Positions 1 through 8,418 of a DNA stretch of 64,000 nucleotides are shown piece by piece (position 1 is the first letter of the stretch; the number at the start of each line of letters is the position of its first letter). The notes beneath the pieces were generated by a model that saw only the letters and a list, made by a program, of their open reading frames with translations, was not told the origin of the DNA and did not search any database. The translations under genes were made by a program, and so were the position numbers. The DNA is from CAYSZB01 sp964435475 (lineage in GTDB: Bacteria; Chloroflexota; Anaerolineae; Anaerolineales; Anaerolineaceae), in NCBI GenBank assembly GCA_964435475.1, contig CAYSZB010000003.1, forward strand, positions 1 through 64,000, given 5' to 3'.

Positions 1-1557
1 CTCAATGGTGGCAGGAGGTTTGCTGGTTATATCATAGACGACCCTGTTAATGCCACGGACCTCATTAACAAGCCTGGTAGAAACTTTTGCCAGCAACTGG
101 TTGGGCAGCTGGGCCCAATCTGCGGTCATAAAATCATCGGTGATCACAGCTCTCAAAGCAACGACTTCCTGGTAGGTACGCTGATCACCCATGACACCCA
201 CTGAACGGATCGGCAGAAGGACGGCAAATGCCTGTGAAACCCGGGGATCTGTTGAAGAAGATTGACGATATGATAAGAACCCGGCGGAGTGCAGTTCGTG
301 CAAGAAGATGGAATCACACTGGCGCAGGATCGCAATGCGACCGGGGGTGATCTCTCCCAGGCAGCGTACCGCCAGACCCGGTCCCGGGAATGGTTGGCGC
401 CAGATGATCTCATCCGGCAGTCCCAATTCTTTCCCGATCGCCCGCACTTCGTCCTTAAATAAATAACGCAATGGTTCGACCAACTCAAACAACATGTCTG
501 GAGGCAACCCGGCTACATTATGGTGGCTTTTTATACGCTGGGCATGGTTGCGTTCCGGGGCGCGGGATTCGATCACATCAGGGTAGATCGTACCCTGCAC
601 CAGGAACTTCAGCTCGCCCAATTCAGCTGCCGTGCGTTCGAATACCCTGATGAAGGTGTTGCCAATGATACGGCGTTTCTCTTCAGGGTCGATGATGCCT
701 GCTAAATTCGTGAAGAATTCTGCGCTGGCATCAATAACAAGCAGGTTATCACCCAAAAGTGGGCGAAAGGTCGCTTCCACCTGTTGGCTTTCACCTTCTC
801 TCAGCAAACCAGTATCCACAAACATTGCTTTGAGGCTGGAGCCAATTGCCAGTCGCGCCAGGGCAGTGGCGACGCTTGAATCAACTCCGCCGCTGATCGT
901 TGCCAGGACTGGTTGACCGGCAACCCGGGCTCGAATTTGCTTTACAGTGGTGTCAATAATTGAGCCAGCCACCCAGGTGGGTTGGCATTGGCAGATGGTA
1001 AATACAAAATTGCCAAGGATCTGCCTTCCCAGCTCGGTATGGATCACTTCGGGGTGAAACTGAAGTGCATAATATTGCTTGCTTTCGTTGCCAATTGCCG
1101 CATAGGTGCAACTGACCGACTCGGCGAGAGAGACAAAGCCTGGTGGCAGTTTTGCCACCTGGTCTCCGTGGGACATCCAGACCACCTGATCCTGGCAGGG
1201 AAGTAAAGGATTCGGATTGAGAACCCGGATGGATGCCTTGCCATATTCCCGAAAAGGCAGAGCTTTCACTTCGCCCTGAAGAATATTGGCAAGAGCATGC
1301 ATGCCATAACAGATGCCCAGTATGGGCAAACCGCTTTCAATGATGAATTGAGGTAACATTGGCGCACCAGGGTCGTAAATGGAGTTGGGTCCTCCAGACA
1401 GGATGAAACCCTTCGGCTTGAGCGACATGATCGAAACCGGGTCAGCATCCCAGGCGAAGTATTCACAGAAAACATGATGTTCTCTGATGCGCCGGGTGAT
1501 GAGCTGCGCATACTGGGAGCCAAAGTCCAAAACAATAATACAATCCTGATCTTTCAC
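1..1557 (-). CDS. guaA: GMP synthase (glutamine-hydrolysing), 3' end cut by window edge
   Basis: Makes GMP from XMP, glutamine and ATP in the cytoplasm. The minus-strand frame is open from a GTG at 1557 to base 1 (519 codons). It starts with a class I glutamine amidotransferase domain: the LDFGSQYAQLI start, an oxyanion-type FILSGGPNS, and nucleophile motif GICYGMHAL. The ATP pyrophosphatase P-loop SGGVDSS follows near base 890. The last residues in the window read RGINRVVYDITSKPPATIE, the conserved GuaA C-terminus, so only two or three codons should be missing. The GTG start is chosen because it sits just before the conserved N-terminus, behind a weak CTGGAG. It is the last gene of a unit with xpt and a glycosyltransferase upstream, and pairs functionally with xpt (xanthine to XMP to GMP). 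Confidence 0.95.
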   Translation of the reverse strand, partial: MKDQDCIIVLDFGSQYAQLITRRIREHHVFCEYFAWDADPVSIMSLKPKGFILSGGPNSIYDPGAPMLPQFIIESGLPILGICYGMHALANILQGEVKALPFREYGKASIRVLNPNPLLPCQDQVVWMSHGDQVAKLPPGFVSLAESVSCTYAAIGNESKQYYALQFHPEVIHTELGRQILGNFVFTICQCQPTWVAGSIIDTTVKQIRARVAGQPVLATISGGVDSSVATALARLAIGSSLKAMFVDTGLLREGESQQVEATFRPLLGDNLLVIDASAEFFTNLAGIIDPEEKRRIIGNTFIRVFERTAAELGELKFLVQGTIYPDVIESRAPERNHAQRIKSHHNVAGLPPDMLFELVEPLRYLFKDEVRAIGKELGLPDEIIWRQPFPGPGLAVRCLGEITPGRIAILRQCDSIFLHELHSAGFLSYRQSSSTDPRVSQAFAVLLPIRSVGVMGDQRTYQEVVALRAVITDDFMTADWAQLPNQLLAKVSTRLVNEVRGINRVVYDITSKPPATIE

Positions 1558-1615
1558 ATCTACTCCAGGGTGCGAATGGTCTTAATTTAATATTCGAAAT
1601 TTTTATCAGGCAGAA

Positions 1616-2188
1616 TCAACTGCCAAACACGATCTTACCGTTGTCCATATTGGCGATCTTAACCAATGAATGGATGGGGATATGCAAATATGAAAGGCTA
1701 TCCCTTCCCCCTTCAAAAGTCTTTTCGATAAGCGTGCCGATACCGACCAGTTTTGCGCCAGCCGTTTGTGCCAAGCGTACCAAACCGGCAATCGTGGCAC
1801 CAGAAGCAAGGAAATCATCAATAATGAGGACGCGCTCACCACCGGCAAGGTATTCCGGGGAGACGATCAACTCCACCAGCCTGCCCTTGGTATGGGACGG
1901 TGCGACGGTCAGGTAGACTGCATCCGGCATGGTAATGGGTTTGTTCTTGCGAGCGTATACAACCGGGACGTTGAGGTACTTTGCGGTCATGAGGGCAGGG
2001 GCGATGCCGGATATCTCGGCAGTAAGCACTTTGGTGGGTTGCGTGCCGGCAAATAGGGATGCGAGATCTTTGCCACAAGCATCCATGAGGTTGGGGTCTA
2101 CCTGGTGATTGATGAACTCATCCACTTTTAAGATGCCATTGCCGAGGTTCACCCCCTCACTTTCAATCCTCTGCTTGAGAAAATTCAT
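1616..2188 (-). CDS. xpt: Xanthine phosphoribosyltransferase
   Basis: Salvages xanthine to XMP with PRPP. The 190-residue length is normal for the family. The PRPP-binding loop is visible at residues 119-132 (RVLIIDDFLASGAT), and the N-terminus NFLKQRIESEGV is typical of Xpt. It lies 58 bases upstream of guaA and 26 bases downstream of the glycosyltransferase, so XMP made here can go straight to GMP synthase. In Firmicutes xpt is often under a purine riboswitch. The gap in front of this gene is too short to hold one. Adenine phosphoribosyltransferase is a related family, but the overall sequence fits Xpt better. Confidence 0.93.
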   Translation of the reverse strand: MNFLKQRIESEGVNLGNGILKVDEFINHQVDPNLMDACGKDLASLFAGTQPTKVLTAEISGIAPALMTAKYLNVPVVYARKNKPITMPDAVYLTVAPSHTKGRLVELIVSPEYLAGGERVLIIDDFLASGATIAGLVRLAQTAGAKLVGIGTLIEKTFEGGRDSLSYLHIPIHSLVKIANMDNGKIVFGS

Positions 2189-2214
2189 GCGATTGACTCC
2201 TTTTATTTTGAAGG

Positions 2215-3159
2215 TTAATCAGGTTGACTGTTTTCAACGCGAATGCGATAGACCACTTCCTCGAGCAACTTGCGGTTGAAACTGATCAGGTCAGCGACTA
2301 TTCCTATGAGGAATATCTGCAGCCCCGCTATTAACAGGATGGCTGCAAGGATCAAGGATTGGACCATACCCGCACCGGCTCCGGCAAAGTAATAGACCAG
2401 GAAACGGATCCCCAGGATCAGACCAGCAATGAGTGGAAAGAGGCTGACCAATGTGAAAACGCGCAAAGGCCGGTACACTGTAAAGGAGCGCATGATGGTG
2501 GCAGTCGAGTAAAGCAAATAATTGGGGATGTTCTTCATCAACCGCGAAGGGCGACTTTCGGGGTTGGTCTTGACCGGCACAAATTCGACCCTGACCCTTT
2601 GAGCTCCAGCCTGGATCAATGTCTCAAGTGTGTAAGAATAGGCACTCAACACGTTGGTGTGCAGCGCCAGGTCACGCGTGATGGCGCGGAAGCCACTGGT
2701 GGCATCCGGAACGAGGAACCCGGCTGCTTTAGAAACCACCCGGCTGCCAATCTTTTGCAGCCAGCGCTTGAAAGGCTTGAAGTGGACCTGGTTGGCCACA
2801 CCACGGTCACCGATCACCAACTCTGCCTTGCCATCCATGATCGGTTTGATCAGATCTGCTATGCCAGCGGCATCATATTGATTATCGGCATCCGTATTGA
2901 CAATGATATCCGCCCCCAGCTTGCAGGAAGCATCCAGACCGACGGCATATGCCTGGGCCAGGCCTACATGGTGGGGCAGGGTTATGATGTGGTTGACATG
3001 AGCAAGACGGGCTACTCCAGAGGTGTCATCCTGGCTGCCATCGTCAATGACCAGGATCTCAATCTGGTCAATCCCTGGTAATTTGCGGGGGAGTTCATTA
3101 ATGGTTTTATTGATGTATTGAGATTCATTGAAACAAGGTATTTGGATGATCAACTTCAT
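2215..3159 (-). CDS. GT2 glycosyltransferase with C-terminal membrane segments (polyprenyl-phosphate sugar transferase type)
   Basis: A 314-residue family 2 glycosyltransferase, probably moving a sugar from an NDP donor to a polyprenyl phosphate at the inner membrane. The GT-A fold start is [10 protein letters not shown] at residue 4, with [10 protein letters not shown] near residue 38 and a metal-binding NTDADNQYD near residue 88. Two hydrophobic segments lie at about residues 230-290, as in GtrB/DPM1-like proteins with a membrane tail. The start has GAGG seven or so bases upstream. It heads the unit with xpt and guaA, but nothing links its function to purines. The donor and acceptor sugars cannot be read from sequence. 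Confidence 0.85.
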   Translation of the reverse strand: MKLIIQIPCFNESQYINKTINELPRKLPGIDQIEILVIDDGSQDDTSGVARLAHVNHIITLPHHVGLAQAYAVGLDASCKLGADIIVNTDADNQYDAAGIADLIKPIMDGKAELVIGDRGVANQVHFKPFKRWLQKIGSRVVSKAAGFLVPDATSGFRAITRDLALHTNVLSAYSYTLETLIQAGAQRVRVEFVPVKTNPESRPSRLMKNIPNYLLYSTATIMRSFTVYRPLRVFTLVSLFPLIAGLILGIRFLVYYFAGAGAGMVQSLILAAILLIAGLQIFLIGIVADLISFNRKLLEEVVYRIRVENSQPD

Positions 3160-3183
3160 TCGGGTAACCTCAACATTCTTCGA

Positions 3184-3195
3184 AATTTAGTATAA
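3184..3195 (-). promoter_or_regulatory. Possible -10 region for the glycosyltransferase-xpt-guaA unit
   Basis: On the minus strand TTATACT lies about 30 bases before the ATG at 3159. No convincing -35 box is seen at 17 bases. Call based on one hexamer only. Confidence 0.35.
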
Positions 3196-3273
3196 CATGG
3201 TTGGACTTATCCCTTTGAAAAAAAGTGCTAAATTACTTTTGTACAGAATCCCCACTTGCAGTATTTACTATTG

Positions 3274-3279
3274 TATAAT
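3274..3279 (+). promoter_or_regulatory. -10 box of the lipoprotein gene
   Basis: A perfect TATAAT, 39 bases before the chosen ATG at 3319. A TTGCAG at 3256-3261 is only 12 bases away, too close to be a normal -35, so the -35 is weak or absent. Confidence 0.45.
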
Positions 3280-3318
3280 TATTACATCGATCCAGTACCT
3301 ATTATGAAAGGCGGCAAA

Positions 3319-4125
3319 ATGAATTCATCACGTACACGTAAGAGTTGGCAGGTTGTATCTTTTCTTGTCATCACAGCGATTGTCATACTGGCTTGTGGCA
3401 GTACACCTGACCCAACGGCAACCCCCCAACAAGTTCAACCAACGAAGCAGGAACCAATCATAATTCCTACCAGCACCAACACTGTTGAACCTTTTGTTTT
3501 CCCAACCGAGGAAGCAACCCAGGAGATTACCGAAGAACCTGTTCAGGATGAGGAACCGGCCTTTTTTACTGAAGAGTGGGATGATGATAACAGCGCCTGG
3601 AGCATCTATAAGGAACCCAATGGTGGGGATGCCAATATTGAAGATATTGAAATTTTCACAGAAAGTGGCAAGCTGCTCTTCGAAATGGACAGGTGGTTGA
3701 TGGGGTATGTGCTATATGACCCATGGTATTACGAAGACGTGCGGTTGGATGTTGAGGTTGAGAACCGGGGCGCCAATACCTTCACTGTGTCCATTATCTG
3801 CCGATATTCTGATGAAGGCTATTATGTGGCAGATATTTCAAGCGGTGGTCTTTATACAATTTATGCTTACGACGCGGCAAGCGAAGAATTCTATAGCTTA
3901 GCCAATGGTGGATCCACCCTGATCAAGCAAGGCAAGGATATCAATACCTATACCTGGATATGTGAGGGAAGGGAATTGACCCTCGGTGTCAATGGAACAG
4001 AAGTCAAGACCTACACTGATAACAAGTATGTGTTCAGGGATGGCTTTGTAGGGGCTGGTGTTACTTCTTATGATGTCATACCGGTAAAGGTCGAGTTTGA
4101 ATACATCTCGATCACAGAACCATAA
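3319..4125 (+). CDS. Secreted lipoprotein with a C-terminal LamG-like/beta-sandwich domain
   Basis: A 268-residue lipoprotein. The ATG at 3319 is preferred over ATGs or near-ATGs upstream because AAAGG sits seven bases before it and the signal peptide then has a normal length. A basic start (RTRKSW), a hydrophobic core and a lipobox ILAC near residue 25 are visible. A Thr/Pro/Glu-rich low-complexity linker follows to about residue 85. The remaining part (from FFTEEWDDDNSAWSIY) is predicted beta-rich and resembles the laminin-G/DUF1080-like carbohydrate-binding sandwich frequent in Chloroflexota lipoproteins. The ligand is unknown. It stands alone, divergent from the glycosyltransferase, with a strong terminator after it. 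Confidence 0.8.
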   Translation: MNSSRTRKSWQVVSFLVITAIVILACGSTPDPTATPQQVQPTKQEPIIIPTSTNTVEPFVFPTEEATQEITEEPVQDEEPAFFTEEWDDDNSAWSIYKEPNGGDANIEDIEIFTESGKLLFEMDRWLMGYVLYDPWYYEDVRLDVEVENRGANTFTVSIICRYSDEGYYVADISSGGLYTIYAYDAASEEFYSLANGGSTLIKQGKDINTYTWICEGRELTLGVNGTEVKTYTDNKYVFRDGFVGAGVTSYDVIPVKVEFEYISITEP

Positions 4126-4150
4126 ACCAAAAACTAGTTGTCTAAATTAA

Positions 4151-4178
4151 AAGTGCTGGCGCAAGCCAGCACTTTTTT
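4151..4178. terminator. Bidirectional rho-independent terminator
   Basis: AAGTGCTGGC (4151-4160), loop GCAA, GCCAGCACTT (4165-4174), then a T run to 4178. The A run on the other side makes it usable for the convergent phzF-like gene as well. Confidence 0.9.
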
Positions 4179-4190
4179 AGTTCATATTTT

Positions 4191-4988
4191 TTACTGGTGG
4201 ATCAAATCACCGCGCAGCACAGTGATGGCTTTGCCGCCCACAAATACGCGCTGGTTACCCAGGCGCACCCGAATTTCACCTGTCCTGGGAGAAGCCTGAA
4301 ATGCCAGGAATTGCGTTTTTCCCAGTGTCTTTGCCCAATATGGTCCCAGCACACAATGCGCCATGCCAGTTACGGGGTCTTCATTGATGCCTTGTTTTGG
4401 TGAAAAGAAACGGGAGACAAAATCATACTTGCCAGGGTTGGCTCTGGCGGTCACACAAATATCTATGTAAGGAAGTTGATCCAGCAACTTGAAATTCGGG
4501 TTTAAAGATCGAATGACCTCTTCATTTTCAAATTCTGCAAGAACAAAACTCTCATTGTAGACAGACGTCTTCACAGGTGTAGCGCCCAAGGCCTCATTCA
4601 GGGTTTGTGAAGGAGCCACCTCACCCGGATCATGGAGGGGCATGTCCAACTCAACAAATCCGTCATGATACCTGGCGACCAGGGTGCCACTTTTTGTGTA
4701 GAACTCTATCTTTTCATCTTCTTCGTAGAAACCAAATTCATAGAGGATATGGGCACTGGCAAGGGTGGCATGGCCACAAAGATCAATTTCCGTGGTCGGG
4801 GTGAACCAGCGCAAATTAAAACCGTCTTTATGAGAAACAAGAAAAGCAGTCTCTGAAAGGTTCATTTCAGCAGCCACGGCCAGCATCCATTTTTCGTCCT
4901 TTTCATGCTCGAGGAGGCAGACTGCAGCAGGGTTCCCGGTGAAGGGTTTTATGGTGAAGGCATCCACCTGATATATTGGTATGTTCAT
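4191..4988 (-). CDS. PhzF-family isomerase-like protein
   Basis: A 265-residue member of the PhzF/diaminopimelate-epimerase-fold family. The N-terminus IYQVDAFTIKPFTGNPAAVC and the catalytic-type Glu46 in NLSETAFL are family signatures, as is the second-domain GxDPVTGxAHC-like stretch (NEDPVTGMAHC). A canonical AAAGGAGC lies seven bases before the ATG. Only a few members have known roles (trans-2,3-dihydro-3-hydroxyanthranilate isomerase in phenazine synthesis). There are no phenazine genes nearby, so the substrate here is unknown. It is a single-gene unit ending at the shared terminator 4151-4178. Confidence 0.9.
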   Translation of the reverse strand: MNIPIYQVDAFTIKPFTGNPAAVCLLEHEKDEKWMLAVAAEMNLSETAFLVSHKDGFNLRWFTPTTEIDLCGHATLASAHILYEFGFYEEDEKIEFYTKSGTLVARYHDGFVELDMPLHDPGEVAPSQTLNEALGATPVKTSVYNESFVLAEFENEEVIRSLNPNFKLLDQLPYIDICVTARANPGKYDFVSRFFSPKQGINEDPVTGMAHCVLGPYWAKTLGKTQFLAFQASPRTGEIRVRLGNQRVFVGGKAITVLRGDLIHQ

Positions 4989-5062
4989 GCCAATGCTCCT
5001 TTTATGGTCTGACCTTGCTTAACCTCAACAATTATACCCAAAAGCTGTGGCAATTGGGCGAA

Positions 5063-6673
5063 TTAAACCAGTTGTAAAATCAACCCGCTGGTGCCATCCA
5101 TGTCTATCTGCCAACCTTTGGGGGTTTCTTTTAGCGTGGAAGAAAGCGACAAAATAAGCTGAGGAGGTTTGTTGACAAGCGCCTGGTCCAAGGCGTAAGT
5201 GAGAGGTTCAGCTTTGGGGTTAATGGCAATGATAAACTTATGTCCATCCAATTCCCGGCTGTAAATGAAGGGCAGTTCCCCGGGATCCGCCTTGATGACC
5301 TTAAACTCTCCATCCGATGCGAGGGAGGGGTAGGCAAGGCGGGTGCGGGTCATGTTCCGGAAAAAGTTAAGCAGGGATGCAGGATCTTCATCCTGTAAGA
5401 GGACATTAACCTCCTGGATCTCCCGCCCGATGGGCAGGTAGAGATCAGCCTCTTGCGAACATGAAAACCCACCATTCAACCCGGTAGACCATTGCATGGG
5501 TGTGCGAACACCAGTGCGGACGTATCCGCCTTCCTTTGAGGGCAATCCAGGCTGGAATCTCATGCCAATCTCATCGCCGTAATAGATGATCGGGGTACCG
5601 GGCATGGTGAGGAGAAACATGTAGACCAGCTTCATCATCTGGGCAGAGCGTCCATCGGCCAGGCGAGGGTGGTCATCATGGTTGCCCGTGATCAGGGCGA
5701 TGTATCCCTCTTCCCGGGTGGCATTGTAAAACCGCAAATACTCACCCACAAATTCGCAGATGTTACCATGACCAGTTGGATCAAAAAAACTCCAGGCTTG
5801 CGGATCGCGATGATTACCGATCCCCCTTTTGCGAAAGAGGGAGATGGCGCCCGGGTTTGAGAAACCCAAGAGCATGTCGATATGAAAACCTGCCGGGATC
5901 GCTTCAGAGGGTGTGCCCCACTCAGCGACGAGAGCGGCTTGCGGATAATCCTTATCCAACCAGTGACGGATTTCCTGCCAGATCCGCGCAGTTCCAACCT
6001 TTCCCGGATCGCGTTTGACAAGGGAGGCTGCCATATCGACCCTAAAGCCACTGGCACCTTTGTCCAACCAGAAGCGCATGATATTCTTCAATTCCTGGCG
6101 GACAGCTTGTGGACCAGGTGCATCCACACCCTGTTGCCAGGGCTGGGCGGGGTCAGGCCTGGCAAAACCGTAGTTCAGTGCCGGCTGGCAGTAGAAAAAA
6201 TTCGTAACATACCCGGCATCCCGTTCGGCAAATCCCTTGATGATGGTCAAACCTGGTTCTGAATCCTTCCATACACTGTCATTCCAGATATACCAATCAG
6301 AATATTTATTCCTTTGATGTTTTTGTGACTTCTGAAACCAGGGATGCAGAATGGATGTATGCCCCGGCACCAGGTCCAATAAGACACGAATTCCATGGGA
6401 TTTGGCAAGCCTGAACAATTCCTGAAGGTCTTCGTTGGATCCATAACGGGGAGCAACTTTGTAATAATCAGAGACATCATACCCGGCATCCTGGAAAGGG
6501 GAGTCAAAGCAGGGATTTAACCAGATGGCAGTGACCCCCAGGCTGGAGATGTAATCCATTTTTTGGATGACCCCACGGAGATCGCCGATACCATCGCCAT
6601 TGGAATCATAAAAGGTTTGTGGGTAAATTTCATAAAAAATAGCGCTGCCGAGCCATGCAGGTGTGTTCTTCAT
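5063..6673 (-). CDS. GH13 alpha-amylase-family glycosidase
   Basis: A 536-residue (beta/alpha)8 glycoside hydrolase or transglucosidase with no signal peptide, so probably cytoplasmic and acting on small alpha-glucosides or maltodextrins. GH13 regions are visible: region I DLVPGH (100-105, with Gly where most members have Asn), region II GFRVDMA with nucleophile Asp213, region III VAEWG with acid/base Glu251, and region IV NHDD (331-334) with the transition-state Asp. The start YEIYPQTFYDSNGDGIGDL resembles oligo-1,6-glucosidase, trehalose synthase and related subfamilies. A C-terminal beta domain follows. The exact specificity cannot be read. GAAGG stands about 11 bases before the ATG. Confidence 0.88.
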   Translation of the reverse strand: MKNTPAWLGSAIFYEIYPQTFYDSNGDGIGDLRGVIQKMDYISSLGVTAIWLNPCFDSPFQDAGYDVSDYYKVAPRYGSNEDLQELFRLAKSHGIRVLLDLVPGHTSILHPWFQKSQKHQRNKYSDWYIWNDSVWKDSEPGLTIIKGFAERDAGYVTNFFYCQPALNYGFARPDPAQPWQQGVDAPGPQAVRQELKNIMRFWLDKGASGFRVDMAASLVKRDPGKVGTARIWQEIRHWLDKDYPQAALVAEWGTPSEAIPAGFHIDMLLGFSNPGAISLFRKRGIGNHRDPQAWSFFDPTGHGNICEFVGEYLRFYNATREEGYIALITGNHDDHPRLADGRSAQMMKLVYMFLLTMPGTPIIYYGDEIGMRFQPGLPSKEGGYVRTGVRTPMQWSTGLNGGFSCSQEADLYLPIGREIQEVNVLLQDEDPASLLNFFRNMTRTRLAYPSLASDGEFKVIKADPGELPFIYSRELDGHKFIIAINPKAEPLTYALDQALVNKPPQLILSLSSTLKETPKGWQIDMDGTSGLILQLV

Positions 6674-6791
6674 AGTATATTTAACCTTCTTATCAAAATC
6701 ATTCCACTATCATCCTGAAGAGATGTACTTCAACCAAGATTATATCAAGAGGAGGTATTATGCATTATCTTAATTGAACGCAGAGGGTGGG

Positions 6792-6797
6792 TATAAT
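6792..6797 (+). promoter_or_regulatory. -10 box placing transcription start at the ykuD-type ATG (leaderless)
   Basis: Perfect TATAAT six bases before the ATG at 6804. Transcription would start at or next to the A of the ATG. No ribosome binding site lies between. Confidence 0.55.
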
Positions 6798-6803
6798 TCA
6801 ATT

Positions 6804-7997
6804 ATGAAAAAGTTGGGTCCGGTCGGAAGTCTGGTTATCACTACAGTCATGTTGTTAACAATCCTTGCACCGATGAATGATGTCAGTGCCAGGGATCAAG
6901 ACTTCACGGCAAGGGATAGCGATATCCCTGAGATATTTGACAGCCCTTTATGCCTGCCAGACCTGTATATGGAAGAGCCCCTGGATTGCCTGGCATTAGG
7001 CGCCTCACAATCCATCAAGGAACTGGCAGATGATGGCATTGCATATCCCATCCGTGAACTGCCGGCAGCATCACCTGACAGGTCCCTGATCCTGATGCCA
7101 GCCTTGATCGCCCGCATCAACCTGGAGGCAACTATGCCGGCACCCTTTTATGCTTCATTTGATGATGCCATTGCGCAAAACAATCCCTCACGGTACCTGG
7201 ACCCTGGCGGATTACGATATATCAGTTACATCGAGCGGATCGATCACAACGGTAAACCTTACCTGCGGACGATCTCAGGTGACTGGGTCAGGGCAGCCCC
7301 CATAGCATACTCGGATTTCCAGGGACTGGTTTTTCAAGGCAATCCCGGCAATGATTTTGGCTGGTTGGTTGACCAGACCACCGGATATTCAGCACCAAGT
7401 TTCTCTGCCAGCTCAACGGGAAACACATTTTACTTGGAAGAGGTCATCCAGATCTACAAGACTGTGGAAGCAGAAGGTGTCTCATGGTACCTGGTCAGCC
7501 CGGGTGAGTGGGTCAATTCGGTTAAAGCACGCAGAGCTTATTTTGATCCCACTTTACCCCAGGAGAAGGAATTAGACCGCTGGATCTCCATCGATCTCGA
7601 GGAACAGATCCTTTATGTTTATGAGCGGGGGGATCTCAAGTTTGCCACCCTGATATCGAGCGGGATGGAGCCATTTTACACAAAACCCGGCTTGTTCCAG
7701 ATCTACAGCAAACTGAGCCTCGAAACCATGCAAGGCGCTTTTGAGGCAGACCGTTCTGATTTCTATTATCTTGAAGACGTGCCCTGGACGATGTATTACG
7801 ATGAAGCAAGGGCATTGCACGGCTCGTACTGGCGCACCATGTTTGGCTATCCCCAATCGCATGGTTGTGTCAACCTTTCCCCAAGCGATGCGCGATGGCT
7901 TTTCAATTGGGCAAATGAAGGTGATTGGGTCTATGTGTACGACCCATCGGGGTTAACGCCAACCGACCCAGACCAGTATGGTCCAGGTGCACCCTAG
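6804..7997 (+). CDS. Secreted L,D-transpeptidase (YkuD family)
   Basis: A 397-residue exported protein. The signal peptide covers roughly residues 1-30 (MKKLGPVG, then a hydrophobic stretch, then cleavage near VSA-RD). The C-terminal YkuD catalytic domain begins near DRWISIDLEEQILYVYE and carries LHGSYW and the active-site SHGCVNL with Cys about 355. Such enzymes form 3-3 cross-links in peptidoglycan or anchor proteins to it. The middle part (YISYIERIDHNGKPYLRTIS) looks like SH3-type wall-binding modules. The ATG at 6804 is chosen over a TTG at 6774 because it starts the signal peptide and lies six bases after TATAAT. The reading frame ends shortly after the YkuD domain with a Pro-rich tail. 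Confidence 0.88.
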   Translation: MKKLGPVGSLVITTVMLLTILAPMNDVSARDQDFTARDSDIPEIFDSPLCLPDLYMEEPLDCLALGASQSIKELADDGIAYPIRELPAASPDRSLILMPALIARINLEATMPAPFYASFDDAIAQNNPSRYLDPGGLRYISYIERIDHNGKPYLRTISGDWVRAAPIAYSDFQGLVFQGNPGNDFGWLVDQTTGYSAPSFSASSTGNTFYLEEVIQIYKTVEAEGVSWYLVSPGEWVNSVKARRAYFDPTLPQEKELDRWISIDLEEQILYVYERGDLKFATLISSGMEPFYTKPGLFQIYSKLSLETMQGAFEADRSDFYYLEDVPWTMYYDEARALHGSYWRTMFGYPQSHGCVNLSPSDARWLFNWANEGDWVYVYDPSGLTPTDPDQYGPGAP

Positions 7998-8040
7998 AGG
8001 TTCCATTTACGATGTTTCAAGTTCAGCCAGGAGAAACAGG

Positions 8041-8409
8041 CTACAGTTTAGGCATATCGCGGCTGGCAATGATGTCAATGCCGGTATTGAGGGCATTTTC
8101 TATGATCACCTGGTTGATCTTGACCGGGGCGGAAACCTCAACCTGGCGTAAAATTTTTGCCAGTTCAGGGATCAGTGGTTTGGGGAAGGCTTTAGCCGTG
8201 TAGACCGGCAGAAGAGGATGCAAACCGGACCTTACCTTAACCGAAGAGGCGACCATGCGCCTGGGATCCTGCAACTCACAGATGGCATATTCTTTTCCCC
8301 TCCTGCACCCGCTTCCCAGGACATCAATGACCTGGTTGCCTTCGTGCAATACTTTTAAGGTGCAGCCTTTGGGGCATGTTACGCAGATAAGTTCACTTTC
8401 CTGGGGCAT
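8041..8409 (-). CDS. DUF1667 protein, putative Fe-S or metal-binding partner of the flavoprotein operon
   Basis: A 122-residue protein with Cys9, Cys12, Cys16 (CVTCPKGC) and Cys35 (GSGCRRGKEYA), the hallmark spacing of DUF1667. The four cysteines could hold an iron-sulphur cluster or zinc; this is inference. The family almost always accompanies the two flavoproteins encoded just upstream. That trio is found near glycerol-use genes in Thermotoga and clostridia. It is the last gene of the operon, nine bases after the FAD/NAD oxidoreductase stop. Confidence 0.85.
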   Translation of the reverse strand: MPQESELICVTCPKGCTLKVLHEGNQVIDVLGSGCRRGKEYAICELQDPRRMVASSVKVRSGLHPLLPVYTAKAFPKPLIPELAKILRQVEVSAPVKINQVIIENALNTGIDIIASRDMPKL

Positions 8410-8418
8410 ATTTTCCTC

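Noticed and set aside
2189..2214. Purine riboswitch upstream of xpt
   Set aside because: Only 26 bases between xpt and the upstream gene. The 3160-3318 spacer has no recognisable riboswitch core.
2359..3081. Long open frame (240 codons) on the plus strand opposite the GT2 gene
   Set aside because: It is a shadow of the GT2 frame; its translation has no domain and no ribosome binding site.
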